64,000 nt of DNA, taken from contig CAIIXF020000008.1 of NCBI GenBank assembly GCA_903813345.2, forward strand, positions 9,637,278-9,701,277. The letters are read 5' to 3'. Position numbers and translations under genes: made by a program. Below are positions 48,601 to 56,823 of this stretch, piece by piece. The notes beneath the pieces were generated by a model. It saw only the letters and a list, made by a program, of their open reading frames with translations. It was not told where the DNA came from and did no database searches. The first letter of the stretch is position 1. The number at the start of each line of letters is the position of its first letter. This DNA is from Owenia fusiformis. Taxonomy: Eukaryota; Annelida; Polychaeta; Sabellida; Oweniidae.

Positions 48601-51600
48601 ACCATATTGTGCAGATCTGCTCACATGAGACTTATTTATTTCTATACTACTTATTTCTATAGAGAAAGGATGCAGGTTTATTGCCATTGATGAAATAAAA
48701 CAACCCGTGCAACTGCATCTTGCTACCATGTCAGAGAATGGATTCAGCCTTGTCTCACAATCTTGCGAGTTAAGAGGATGAGTAATTGTGTACATGTAGC
48801 ATTTGATTGAACCTATGTAGAGGGACCTGTGGAATGAATGTGGCATGAATACCACATAGTGATGATAAAATATTCAAAATCAACTATCACATAACAAAAT
48901 GGGGTAATTCATGACCATAATGGTTTGTTTTGTTCAGCCTGCATTCAACTGCATTGCATGTTAAACAAGTTAAAATAGCTTTAGAATGTTTGACGTAAAT
49001 GTCGGTCCCGGGGTACCTACACATCCTTCACGGAAATAAAGATATATCAAAATATATTACATGTTTTGTTTTCAAATCTTCAGAGTTGATAGATAATTGA
49101 ATGACGTATCACTGGTAAGAAAATCAAAGGGATTGGTCTATAAAAAGCATCTGTGTAAAAAAGCGTCCATTACTTATTGATCACCCCTCGTAAGAACAGT
49201 TTGGGATCTATTTACAAACTTCATCGAACGTACTCGAACGGGTAGGTCCTCTAGAACTTAGACAATGCTCAAAATGTTCTCGTGATCGTCACGTTCTACA
49301 ATTAGAACGTGTGACAACGTACTAACGACGAGCTGGACGTACTACGAACGGAATCGTCGTACTTCAATCCTACTAGGGACGTTTTAACAACGAGTTGAAC
49401 TGTCTGAGGACGTGTTGAGAACGAGGTAGAACTAATTGCAAACGGGTTTAAACTGATTAAGAACGTATCTAATACTGCTTATGAACGAGTTAGCAAAAAT
49501 ATAGCTATCACACCAAACAAGTTGCCACTGCGTTCTTTAAAACTGGTTTTAAACTGTGTGCGAACGGAATGAACGTAGCTGCAACTTCCTAAGGTCTATT
49601 TACGAACTTTATGAACGTTCTCAGACGGGAATGTGATTTTGAATCGATTCAAAATTTGATGGCGACCATACCGTTCTGTAATCAGGTCATGTTGACCTTC
49701 TACACTAAGGGACGCGTTCTACGACATTGCACACCGACGTGGTGCGACCTGAACGAACTGTGAACGAGATGGACGTATTGAAGACTGTTTAAGAACGAAG
49801 AAGCTAATTATTTCAGACATATTTCCCGACCACAGCCAGATTGAGCCCGTTTTACGACGTTTTCGTAGGACTGGCAAGAACGGGTAAGAACTAGTTTGGT
49901 GTGATAGGGGGGTAAACAAGACATTAACATGCCATTTGTTACAGATGCTGACCACTGGACACTGTTCAGACGCCAAACCCCATCCATAAAAAAGTTGGAG
50001 ACTATAACAATATGTCACCAGTTCTTGTGATGACACGAAAAGTAACATTGAAGAGGCCATTGAAGATGTCATTGTAAAATAACACAAAATAGGAATTATC
50101 AAATCATGGAAATTAGAGACTTAATGTAAAACTTGTTTCCACTCTCCACATATGAAACAATCATAAATCATGAGAAAAATTGTCCATGGGCTTACCTCAT
50201 CTTTAGAGTGTGTTGCCTTTTGTCTTTGTGCTTTTGCCTTTGCAAGAAAATCCCTCAAATGTTTATCCCTATCACTTTTCTGGTCACCATGACTACTGTT
50301 CCCATAACAAACATCATTGTTTTCTCCCTCAGTTAGCTTTGGCTCCTTACTGTCATCCTCCTGTTCAAAGAGTGGAGTGTATTGTTCATCAAGAGTTGGA
50401 GAATATGGTGCTTGGATTTTGTACTGGTTCTGTGCTGTCTGGATTTTTAGCTGCTTCCTCTAAAATATGTACAAGATATTTGTGTCTGTTGCTTTTTAAG
50501 TGAAAAATACATAGATCACAACAGTTTGGTGATCTAGCATTGAACTAAGCCTAAAATATTATTTTATTAACTATTTGGACTTCTATAGTTCTGAATTAAT
50601 GTGACACAAAATATTTAATACAATGACAGAAAGAATATCCATTATTTAAAGTACTAACATTCAGCTTTGCTTCTTTTTTCCTTTTCAATTTTTCTTTCTT
50701 CTTATCTTTGCTTTCTTCTTCATCGAAGTCAATCTTTGGTTGTTCAATTTGAGGGAATGCATACATATCAGTATATTCCTCTTTTGAGGACCGTGTGCAC
50801 CTATATAACAGCCATAGACCATTAACATGCAAAATGTCACCACCTACCATTTGTTACAGACACCGACTACCAAACACAACAACATTTTACAATAGCAGAT
50901 TTTCGTTCTTGACATCTATTTATAGCTACCATACAGGATTGGTCACATTTCAAATGGTAAAAATCTCAGATTGGTTAACATTAATAGATATGTTTCCTCT
51001 GATTAGTCACCATATGAAAGTTCTCACTCAACATTTGAAGAGTAAAAGCCTCTGATTGGCTAGTGGCTACATTTTAGGAGTAAGAACCTCAGATAAGTCA
51101 CAAATAAAGGTCTCAATAAATCTTGTACCTTGCTTTGGGAGAGTCAACAGGTTTCAACTCTTCCTGTTTCTGTTTTTTCCTCTTTTCCGCAAGGTCTTTT
51201 TCTAGCTGAAGACTGATCTCTTTTATCTCCTGAATAAGAATGAACCCCACACTGATCAGAATCGAAATATACAGCTTATACTAGTTGCGGAGTGATTACA
51301 AGTGAACTAAAGAGAACCAATTTGTATTTAGATAATCAGTTGATTGATTATCATCAGAAAGATATTTAGATTAAGTATGAGAAAATGTATTTCATTTACA
51401 GCCATTGTCTATTTTGAACTGTAGTTTCTTTTATTACTTTGATATTCCAATCAAAAATTTGTTATGTGGAAAAATTTAAATAAAAGAACAACAAACTGTG
51501 TGCATATATAATTTTGACACAAGAATTTTAAAGGTGTCACTTATTTATTAAGAATTACCTTTTCTCGTCTGTTATGTTCGCGTTTCAGTTCCTTTTTACT

Positions 51601-54600
51601 GGGAGGTTTAGGTTTTTCTAATGAAGGCTTATTTGCCTTTTTTCTGGCTCTCTGAAAAACAGTCAACCCAATTGGTTGGAGATATGATTTATTCTTGTTA
51701 AAGGCTCCAAAGGATCGGAATGCAAAATAACCTATCACTAAGGGGCGGGGTCAAAATATCAATGTTCATATGGAGACGAAAGTAATTTCGTTTGGACAAC
51801 AACCCCCCCACCCCCCCTCTAGACGAAAGCTTAGGTCACTTCAAAAAAACATTGGCATAATCGTATCCTATTTGCCGGGTTATTATTACGGTGAATTAAC
51901 ACACGTTCGCAATTTAACTGCATTGGACTCTTCAAAAGGAGGAGGGAAAAGTATGGAATTTATTTGAAAAATGATCGAATTATCGTCTTTATCTACCGAT
52001 ATTTTGGACCTATCACACAAAAAAGCTCACGAACTATTGAAAACAAGCCTTTTTATCAGAACATAGCGCCAGAAAAAGTGGGTAAGTCCAATTATTTTTT
52101 GTATATCAGATCCGAATTATCGATGTTTTTTTGGTCAACGAAAGTGCCCAAAAACCCCCTCCCCCCTCGCGAAAGTACTTTCGTCTCCATATGAACATCG
52201 ATATTTTGACCCCGCCCCTAACAGGTAAGTAAACAAAACCTTGAGTAAGATTGTTGAGATGTTGTGCCAATAATCTAAGCAGAGGAAACATAATAGAATC
52301 TGTGTTTAGAATCATGTACTGATTAAAAGTTGGAGACATGCGTTTATATGTGGTATACTGTTGTAACTTACCCTGACTCTTGTATTGTGTCTTTTACTGG
52401 GATCCCTTGTCTTCAGCCAATCTTCATAGGATTGAAACTTCTTCAACTGAAAATAATTGTTATTCTATTACAAGAAGGACAAAGGGCCATGCCAAGATAA
52501 ATATTCTCTTTCACAAAATGGGGGACAGAATGTGCCAATATGGACAACATGATTTAATATGGTTGCCAAAAAAATCCATTATTTCCATTATTTACAAAAT
52601 CTACATTTATCTAACATGTTTCTACAATCCAGTATTACTGGCCATAGCTACAGGAACTTCATAAATATCTGTGTGTAATTTTCTGTCTTCATACATTGTA
52701 TTCAGTTTGGTTTTGGGAATTATCCCTAATCTGAGAGTATAGAGTATCAAGTACTTACAAAGGCCACATGTACTTACAAAGGCCACATGTACTTACAAAG
52801 GCCAGATCTACTTACAAAGACGACATGTACTTACAAAGGCCACTGTTCTTAAAAAGGCCAAGTGTACTTAAAAAGGCCAGATCTACTAACAAAGACCACA
52901 TGAACTTACAAAGGCCACATGTACTTACAAAGGCCACGTGTACTTACAAAGACCACATATACTTATAAAGGCCACATGAACTTAGAGGTCACATGTTCTT
53001 ACAAAGGCCATATGTACTTACAAAGGCCACATGTACTTACAGAGACCACATGTACTTACAAAGACCACATGTACTTATAAAGGCCACATGTACTTACAAA
53101 GGCCACATGTACTTACAAAGACCACATGTTCTTATAAAGGCAACATGTACTTACAGAGGCCATATGTTATTACAAAGGCCACATGCACTTACAAAGGCCA
53201 CATGTACTTACAGAGACCACATGTACTTAGAAAGGCCACATGTTCTTTTAAAGGCCACATGTTCTTACAAAGGACAAATGTACTTACAGAGACCACATGT
53301 ACTTATAAAGGCCACATGTACTTACATCTTCTTCAGTCAGGTTGTCATCATAGAATCCTTGACGTTTTCTGTTTTCAAATAGATGGCTAAAGAATTCCTC
53401 CTCCTCTTTCTCTTCTTCATCAACATCACAGTGGCAGTGATGATTACGCCTTCCACGTGTTCTATTTTGAAATCCTGGAAATTAGAATTTGATTAATCAT
53501 GACCAAAAGCCAATGTTATCATCAGTCTTCAAAAACCAATTCTGTGATATTTTTCCTTGTAGATTTCATAAATTTCTCATTATGTCATCGTCATGTCTGT
53601 GGTTCCAAATAGCTTAAAGTCACCTTAAGATTTATCCAGCATGTCCAAATACTAATTTGAATTCAAGATTTCCATTCAAATTTAATCAATCAGTCTATCG
53701 ATATGTCTGAAAATGCAAAGACAAGATGAGTGACACTGCCTTGTGCCAGCTATCTACCAGAATGATGTCATACCTTGATATGATAAAAACTTCAAATTGA
53801 GAGGTTCTAGTTGTATACTTTCTTCCAAGTCATTATTTAATGAATAGTTTCCTTTCTCAAAATGCGAATCAAGAAAACATCCTGAATCCGAGTTGTCTTG
53901 TTACCTAAATAAAGGGATGTTTTTTCCTTTATTTTTATCCAATCTTTGACTTATCTAAATAGATTTGGGTTAAATAAACATTCCCAATTACTTACTTAAT
54001 TACTTACTTCTCTTATAAATAACCTCCTGAAATATCCTAAAGAACATTTCAAACCAATCATCTTCACTCTCCTCATCTTCACTGTCTGTCCATTCATCAG
54101 ATGAAAAACATTCATTTTCTTCATCACTTTTAGTATCACTGTCAGAATCCTGGAAATCCTCAAGGTTTAAACATCTGCCACAGTGGCAGCATTCTTCACT
54201 TTGAGATTTAGTTTTCTTCCTCTTTTTTCTTTCTGAATAAAATTAATAAAAACATTTTTGAGAGTGGTGATTTATGAGCACAGAGAACAGTAATATAGAT
54301 GAAATTTCAAAGCAATACTTTTAAAATCTACTTTTTGTAAATTTGATTATTTTTCAGGATTCTAAATCAGAACGTTTTTTTAAGGAAAAACAGAATTCTG
54401 TCTTCCTCCTAGTTTATGGTCTAAGACTGTCCTAACCTCCAGGTTTCAAGGCTGGAACTTTCATTAATTCTTCATCCAGCCTCTTGATCCTACGATTGAC
54501 AGATTGAACTCGTGTATAAGCTTTACTGATCTGTTGAAATTTAACCTTAGCTGCTTCTTCATTTCCATGATTCTGGAAAAAATCAAAATAATGGAATAAT

Positions 54601-56823
54601 CACTTTAATACTTCTCATTCAAGGAATTCAAGAAAGCAATTTTCAAATATTGTACCAATGTTTTCTTGCAATCCTAATTTTCAATAACCATCCCAGATAA
54701 TTTCAAAAGTTGAAGGATTATCAAGAAATTAATCTGAAATGTTAAACTTTTTAGAAAAGAGGTATGACATGGAATAATGAGAGTGAACTTGTTCTCAACT
54801 TGTCTCTACTAATCTCTTTTACTAGACTTAAATCTTCACTTTCAGTTTTATCTTAATAGAATCTGACATACTTAGGACTAGTTTCAGAATTTAATTTATA
54901 ACAAAAGGGTTGCAATTTAAAAAGTATATAAAAATATTATAAGATTGGAGGCCCTTTTTGACAAACCTTATCTGGATGCCACTGATATGCTAGTTGTCTG
55001 TATGCTTGATTGATGCATGCTGAAAAAGAGAAATGCAATTCAGTAATTAATTTAGGTTTTATCTACATATTAATCAAGAGAGTAAAATATTATACCTGTG
55101 CGGTGAGGTCAAGGTTATACTAACCAAAGGTCAATATATTGGCATTCTTAGTAGCAAAGAAGGTCAAGTCTCATTTATTGAATGATCAAGTTAAAATTTA
55201 AAAGTATTAATATTTATTCCGGATTTAAAAAATCATTGAAGGTAATTAAAGTAAATAGGCTGTTCTATAATATTTACAAGTTAAAGCTCTCTTGATGTAT
55301 TGGGAGTACATATGGGCAAGGTTTCGTTAAAGGCCCACCAATAATTATATTTTATTGTAGGTTCTTGTTCCAACTAGTTTTACATGTAATTCCCACGTTT
55401 CCATCATTTCTCTCCAGTTCCCAATTATAAATACTTACTCCAAACAAATACTTTATAAGCCATTATTGCAATTAACGATCAAAAGCCACTTATTTTTCTC
55501 AGATGTTCTCTATAATTAGGCCCAATTAAAAGTTCACACATAATTTTCAACCCATTATTTGTGAGATTTAGATTAAGATGTAAGGAATGTATTAAGATAT
55601 CTATGTAAGATGTAAGCAAGGGTATTCAATAGAAAGTCCATGATGTAAGTTACCTTTGTATTGACAATATACTCCAGTTCACAATCACATGTATTTCAAG
55701 TCAAAATCACTTATAGGTAAAAATTAATTAAAATCAATGTCAAATTAACATATTTTTTATATAGGTATAGTAGCTTTATTCTTGGTTTTTGAATTCTTAT
55801 CTTTTGGTCATTTATTAAAACAGAGACATATAAAACATTTTATATGTCTCTGATAAAAACATTCCCATTACAAAGCAACTTACATCATGGACTTTCTATT
55901 GAATACCCTTGCTTACATCTTACATAGATATCTTAATACATTCCTGACTCTTTATCGGTTTATTTCTTTGATCATTTCCTTGATAAACCAACAAGAGAGT
56001 ACCACAATTGATACATAAAGCTCTTCTAAAAGAGTCATGTTTACTGAATTTTACAGCCAGACTATAGGGTAGTGCTAGGATGGAGATATTTTTTCATCCT
56101 AGGGTAGTGTAATATGACTCCCAAATTTATAATTTTCAAATTATACCATAATTTTTCTGGGGGACATTCCCCTAGGCCCCCTAGCTTGCAGCATCTGAGC
56201 CAGCCACACGACAGCTAAATTCTGCATGCCCATTGTGTCAGTGGCGCAACAGATCTATACGCAACAGTCAACCCCTTTGTTGGAAAATCCTTTGAATGCC
56301 TGTCATCCCATCCTGTCACATAGACTATGAGTTTGAGCATGGACCTCTAATCACTGATTAGAAACTGATTAGAAGTCCATGTTATGAGAGGGTCTGAACA
56401 TGGATTTGTTTTTTCGAAGGCAAAGTAGATGGCCTATCCCCCGGGGCTTAGCCAATACTTCTTTACGAGGGCTTAACCATAAACATGACTATTATTCCCT
56501 GGCTCTGTGTATCATATATGCAAAGTGGACTAGCTAGTATGAGTCAAAAAATGATTTACCATTTCTGCTTTTGAATCTTGATATTTGATAGATCTAGGCC
56601 TAGGCTATTTTGATTTTTGCTTGCAGTTGCACTTTTTTAAAAACACACAAATTCTTCATGTTGCACTAGACTAAGCATAGCAGTTTTTTCTTATTAGTAA
56701 GTGTGGGTGAATAGTCATTTATAAATTTAAAATCATAAATTCAGTCATACCATCTCCGGCTGGAGTAGGAAGTCCTAAAATCTTCAGATATTTCTCCCTT
56801 CGCGCTTGAAGCTTTGCCGCCAT
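33637..56823 (-). CDS. J-domain protein with UIM-like motifs and Gln-rich region (complete 21-exon gene)
   Basis: Exons joined on GT-AG sites with matching phases: 56751-56823, 54967-55019, 54437-54572, 54008-54232, 53326-53474, 52372-52446, 51559-51651, 51129-51229, 50659-50800, 50196-50459, 47893-48009, 47522-47635, 46401-46561, 45837-46021, 45485-45638, 43152-43558, 42642-42798, 39443-39600, 35872-39218, 34472-34567, 33637-33678. The sum is 6,249 nt, 2,082 residues plus stop. J domain about 10-68 with HPD at 39-41, so it should stimulate Hsp70 ATPase. Two Cys-X-Cys segments and acidic stretches (88-212), charged helical region (213-567), UIM-like motifs (about 655-672 and 902-919), then a Gln-rich region (about 950-2000) and a short hydrophilic tail. 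A role linking Hsp70 to ubiquitinated clients is inferred. No named orthologue was recognised. Confidence 0.85.
34118..34367. mobile_element. 250-bp TIR element with 8-bp target duplication
   Basis: Inverted arms of about 60 bp (ccatcctcc...ccccctgctata) are flanked by GTCATTAC at 34110-34117 and 34368-34375. An 8-bp duplication is typical of hAT elements. A small perfect hairpin (TGTCGCA/TGCGACA) lies in the middle. It sits in the last intron of the J-domain gene. Confidence 0.7.
34472..34567 (-). CDS. J-domain gene exon 20
   Basis: It encodes 32 hydrophilic residues (TDKHVHFGNGDGEQNRYNIT and on) in phase 0 at both ends, between acceptor TTTGTAG and donor CAG|GTAAAT. No motif was recognised. 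Confidence 0.72.
34830..35852 (-). mobile_element. CAGTGATCTC element split by a nested ~820-bp AT-rich insert
   Basis: The outer element begins 'cagtgatctccccagcattaaag' and resumes at about 35682 with 'tttaaagcaagtgggcgcag', ending CTGTGGAGAATCACTG at 35852. The insert (about 34854-35680) has imperfect inverted ends (GGCCCCATATAAAGTTTAAA / CTTTAGACGGGGACT region) and a likely 8-bp duplication (cattaaag / ctttaaag). The outer end lies 20 bases from the donor of exon 19. Confidence 0.6.
35872..39218 (-). CDS. J-domain gene exon 19 (giant Gln-rich exon)
   Basis: A single 3,347-nt exon encodes 1,115 complete codons, over half of the protein. Three repeat types are visible: about 21-residue units with GSFPVQQGHIP (38200-38660), units with QQYYQQKSQEQ about every 30-36 residues (37590-37960), and LDPRIQQML-type units (36400-36850). 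Gln, Pro, Ser and Asn dominate; Trp and Cys are nearly absent. Such Gln-rich sequence is usually disordered and prone to condensation. The donor AGGAAG|GTATGT at the end lies only 20 bases from a transposon terminus. Plus-strand ORFs here are shadows. Confidence 0.88.
39443..39600 (-). CDS. J-domain gene exon 18 (second UIM-like motif)
   Basis: The exon encodes a Gly/Asn-rich start and then EEDDAELQKAIMQSLSSRK, which fits the UIM consensus (acidic run, L-Q-x-A-I-x-x-S-L) better than the motif in exon 15. Two UIM-like helices in one protein would raise affinity for polyubiquitin. Confidence 0.82.
39940..42497. mobile_element. Large hairpin-ended element with internal ~137-bp satellite (Helentron/HINE-like)
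   Basis: The left end reads aaggcattaacatg...ATGTCACCACC; the right end is a hairpin TGTCACCAC-ttttg-GTGGTGACA followed by aaa. The left arm therefore repeats one side of the right hairpin. Between them are the tandem array (40015-42350), a 'gacgccggacgccaac' CpG-rich segment and 'ataacaatatg'. A subterminal inverted repeat, internal tandem repeats and a 3' hairpin are features described for Helitron-like HINEs; that class is inferred. It lies in intron 17. Confidence 0.65.
40015..42350. repeat. ~137-bp tandem array with repeated AGGTCA half-sites
   Basis: About 15 units of 135-149 bp (two aberrant, about 170 and 120) share 'tttgaatttctgagaacatgtagatgattttg' and 'gaccttgagaaggtcattgaaggtcaaatgtcaaatc'. 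Each unit holds TGACCT-4-TGACCT-TGAGA-AGGTCA-4-AGGTCA, a dyad of two direct repeats of the nuclear-receptor half-site spaced by four. Confidence 0.85.
42642..42798 (-). CDS. J-domain gene exon 17
   Basis: It encodes about 52 residues, acidic and Ser/Thr-rich (LTLTTDSEDMPPLLDMDD). The phase-2 donor GAAAG|GTGAAG is slightly weak. A 2.5-kb array-bearing element occupies the intron that follows. Confidence 0.78.
43020..43120. repeat. Remnant of the TGTCACCAC element family
   Basis: 'tgacagatgccaaatgg...ccagaaaagtggtagctataacaatgtaacaccacttcttgg' matches the 3' half of the short copies; the hairpin is degraded. It lies about 30 bp from the donor of exon 16. Confidence 0.4.
43152..43558 (-). CDS. 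J-domain gene exon 16 (Ser/Thr/Pro-rich linker)
   Basis: It encodes 136 residues of low-complexity Ser/Thr/Gln/Pro sequence and then an acidic patch ending KLDELPWLPGSDEYISGVEKW-type text with DSIDDALGG. It is probably disordered. The donor is GGAG|GTGAGT. Confidence 0.8.
43690..45185. mobile_element. Second hairpin-ended element (TGTCCCCACC type) with ~162-bp array
   Basis: The left arm ATGTCCCCACC near 43711 reappears inverted in the right hairpin (GGCCCCAC-actat-GTGGTGGGGACAT) at 45153-45180. The interior has about six units of roughly 162 bp (gacaagactttacagacaagattttagg...) and then a GGAC/AGAC microsatellite (45083-45136). The architecture is the same as the 39.9-kb element, with different array and arm sequences. 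It lies in intron 15. Short ORFs over the microsatellite are artefacts. Confidence 0.65.
45485..45638 (-). CDS. J-domain gene exon 15 (first UIM-like motif)
   Basis: The exon holds PRPAENIWLRRNETMAML, then DEEAQLCKALELSMQTAIQE. The second part follows the ubiquitin-interacting motif pattern: acidic start, Ala at the key position, then x-x-x-Ser, here KALELSMQ. It would form a single helix binding the Ile44 patch of ubiquitin. The match is by pattern only. Confidence 0.8.
45837..46021 (-). CDS. J-domain gene exon 14
   Basis: It encodes about 62 residues, including NTYWKSVNDVPDLIEVPTHD and a basic end (SEVAKKKSTKVDF). No domain was recognised. Donor GCTG|GTAAGA, phase 1. An interspersed element starts about 30 bases upstream of its acceptor. 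Confidence 0.8.
46052..46190. mobile_element. Short copy of the TGTCACCACC element
   Basis: It starts caaggcattaacatg...TGTCACCACC, continues 'taccatttgttacagacac' and 'aaaaaagttggag', and ends 'acaatatgccataacttgtgatagtaacataaaa'. It has no internal array. It begins 30 bp upstream of the acceptor of exon 14. Confidence 0.6.
46401..52446 (-). CDS. J-domain gene exons 6-13 (charged, helical middle region)
   Basis: Eight exons (52372-52446, 51559-51651, 51129-51229, 50659-50800, 50196-50459, 47893-48009, 47522-47635, 46401-46561) encode residues 213-567. The composition is dominated by Lys, Glu, Gln and Arg, with long stretches expected to form coiled coil, for example LEEERRKEREAGKQRHQEEL in exon 12 and DKKKEKLKRKKEAK in exon 9. 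No enzyme motif is seen. All acceptors have pyrimidine tracts ending in AG and all donors are GT. Several introns carry transposons very close to the acceptor (exons 9 and 11). Confidence 0.8.
46790..47200. repeat. Degenerate repeats with 'gggtca' and 'acacacaaagg' words
   Basis: Poorly conserved units of roughly 40-50 bp (for example 'aaagtacacacaagggt' and 'ggtcacactt') run through this intronic stretch. Boundaries and period are approximate. Confidence 0.4.
48028..49907. mobile_element. TIR element with CTATCACACCAAACTAGTTC ends, dimeric, interrupted by a mariner
   Basis: CTATCACACCAAACTAGTTC at 48028 is matched by its exact inverse ending at 49907. A further copy of the left end (CTATCACACCAAAC) starts at 49507, so the element looks like two ~400-bp units in tandem; the first is split by the mariner at 48103-49190. 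The sequence is unusually rich in AACG/ACGT words compared with its surroundings. No transposase ORF is visible. The left end is 16 bp from the exon-11 acceptor. Confidence 0.65.
48103..49190. mobile_element. 1.09-kb mariner-like element with ~200-bp inverted ends and decayed transposase
   Basis: CGAGGGGTGATCAATAAGTA at the left is inverted at the right, flanked by TA on both sides (48101-48102, 49191-49192). The inverted arms extend about 200 bp (to the 'cccgggaccgacatttacgtca' region). The middle retains a plus-strand trace of mariner transposase (HMDNAPAHRSQNV near 48517-48555, then ...NAPYCADL) with the catalytic Asp context, but no complete ORF. It is nested in the CTATCACACC element. 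Confidence 0.8.
49918..50040. mobile_element. Short copy of the TGTCACCAC element lacking its 5' arm
   Basis: 'acaagacattaacatgccatttgttacagatgc' is followed by 'aaaaaagttggagactataacaatatgtcaccagttcttgtgatgacac'. The 3' hairpin is recognisable; the usual TGTCACCACC near the start has been lost. Confidence 0.55.
50811..50880. mobile_element. 5' fragment of the TGTCACCACC element
   Basis: 'ccattaacatgcaaaatgtcaccacctaccatttgttacagacaccgac' matches the start of the other copies and then changes to a diverged ~50-bp repeat with 'ctctgattggc' words (to about 51080). The fragment starts 10 bp from the exon-9 acceptor. Confidence 0.5.
51742..52218. mobile_element. 477-bp TIR element with TAA duplication (PIF/Harbinger-like)
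   Basis: GGGGCGGGGTCAAAATATC at the left is inverted at the right; arms of at least 45 bp extend to 'ggagacgaaagta'. TAA flanks both sides (51739-51741 and 52219-52221), as expected for Harbinger-type insertion. No transposase is present. It lies between exons 6 and 7. Confidence 0.65.
52755..53325 (-). repeat. 19-bp tandem array carrying a consensus 5' splice site in each unit
   Basis: On the gene strand the unit is GTAAGTACATGTGGCCTTT, repeated about 30 times with point changes. It begins exactly at the exon-5/intron junction, so the array appears to have grown from the authentic donor. Frames read across it (LQRPHVLTKATCTY type) are repeat artefacts, not a protein. Most units keep GTAAGT; some read ATAAGT or GTAAGA. 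Confidence 0.9.
53326..53474 (-). CDS. J-domain gene exon 5, followed by repeated donor array
   Basis: The exon encodes a basic start, HHCHCDVDEEEKEEEE and a FFSHLFENRKRQGFY segment. The HCHC cluster mirrors the Cys cluster of exon 4. The donor GAAGAT|GTAAGT is the first unit of a 19-bp tandem array (52755-53325) in which GTAAGT recurs about 30 times. Confidence 0.83.
54008..54232 (-). CDS. J-domain gene exon 4 (basic, Cys-rich, acidic segments)
   Basis: A Lys/Arg run like a nuclear localisation signal (ERKKRKKTK) is followed by EECCHCGRCL, which could bind metal, then a long Asp/Glu/Ser stretch and a hydrophobic amphipathic end (WFEMFFRIFQEVIYK). The donor is A|GTAAGT. Confidence 0.82.
54437..54572 (-). 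CDS. J-domain gene exon 3 (J-domain helices III/IV)
   Basis: It encodes NHGNEEAAKVKFQQISKAYT and a following basic helix (VNRRIKRLDEELMKVP). The FQQISKAY segment is the third helix of the J domain. Donor GGAG|GTTAGG, phase 1. Confidence 0.88.
54967..55019 (-). CDS. J-domain gene exon 2 (HPD motif)
   Basis: This 53-nt exon encodes ACINQAYRQLAYQWHPDK, helix II plus the catalytic HPD loop of the J domain. Acceptor TTTTTCAG and donor AAG|GTTTGT frame it exactly, and the phases join exons 1 and 3. Confidence 0.9.
55583..55946. repeat. Inverted repeat with ~75-bp arms
   Basis: The arm 55583-55657 (aggaatgtattaagatatc...ttacatcatgg inverse) recurs in reverse orientation at 55872-55946 almost without change. 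The loop contains another hairpin (CAGAGACATATAA / TTATATGTCTCTG, 55821-55852). It lies in intron 1 of the J-domain gene. Confidence 0.7.
56751..56823 (-). CDS. J-domain gene exon 1 (start codon)
   Basis: The first ATG sits in GCATGGCGGCAAAG and encodes MAAKLQARREKYLKILGLPT, the first helix of a J domain, ending in phase 1 at GATG|GTATGA. The upstream minus-strand sequence is short of ORFs and the start lies at the edge of a CpG-containing patch, so this is the probable 5' end. Confidence 0.85.

Noticed and set aside
52755-53325. CRISPR-like look of a regular short repeat
   Set aside because: The units are directly adjacent with no spacers and lie in a eukaryotic intron.
52768-53390. Long repetitive ORFs (LQRPHVLTKATCTY type) in the 19-bp array
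   Set aside because: They exist only because the 19-bp unit has few stops in that orientation. The array is intronic on the other strand.
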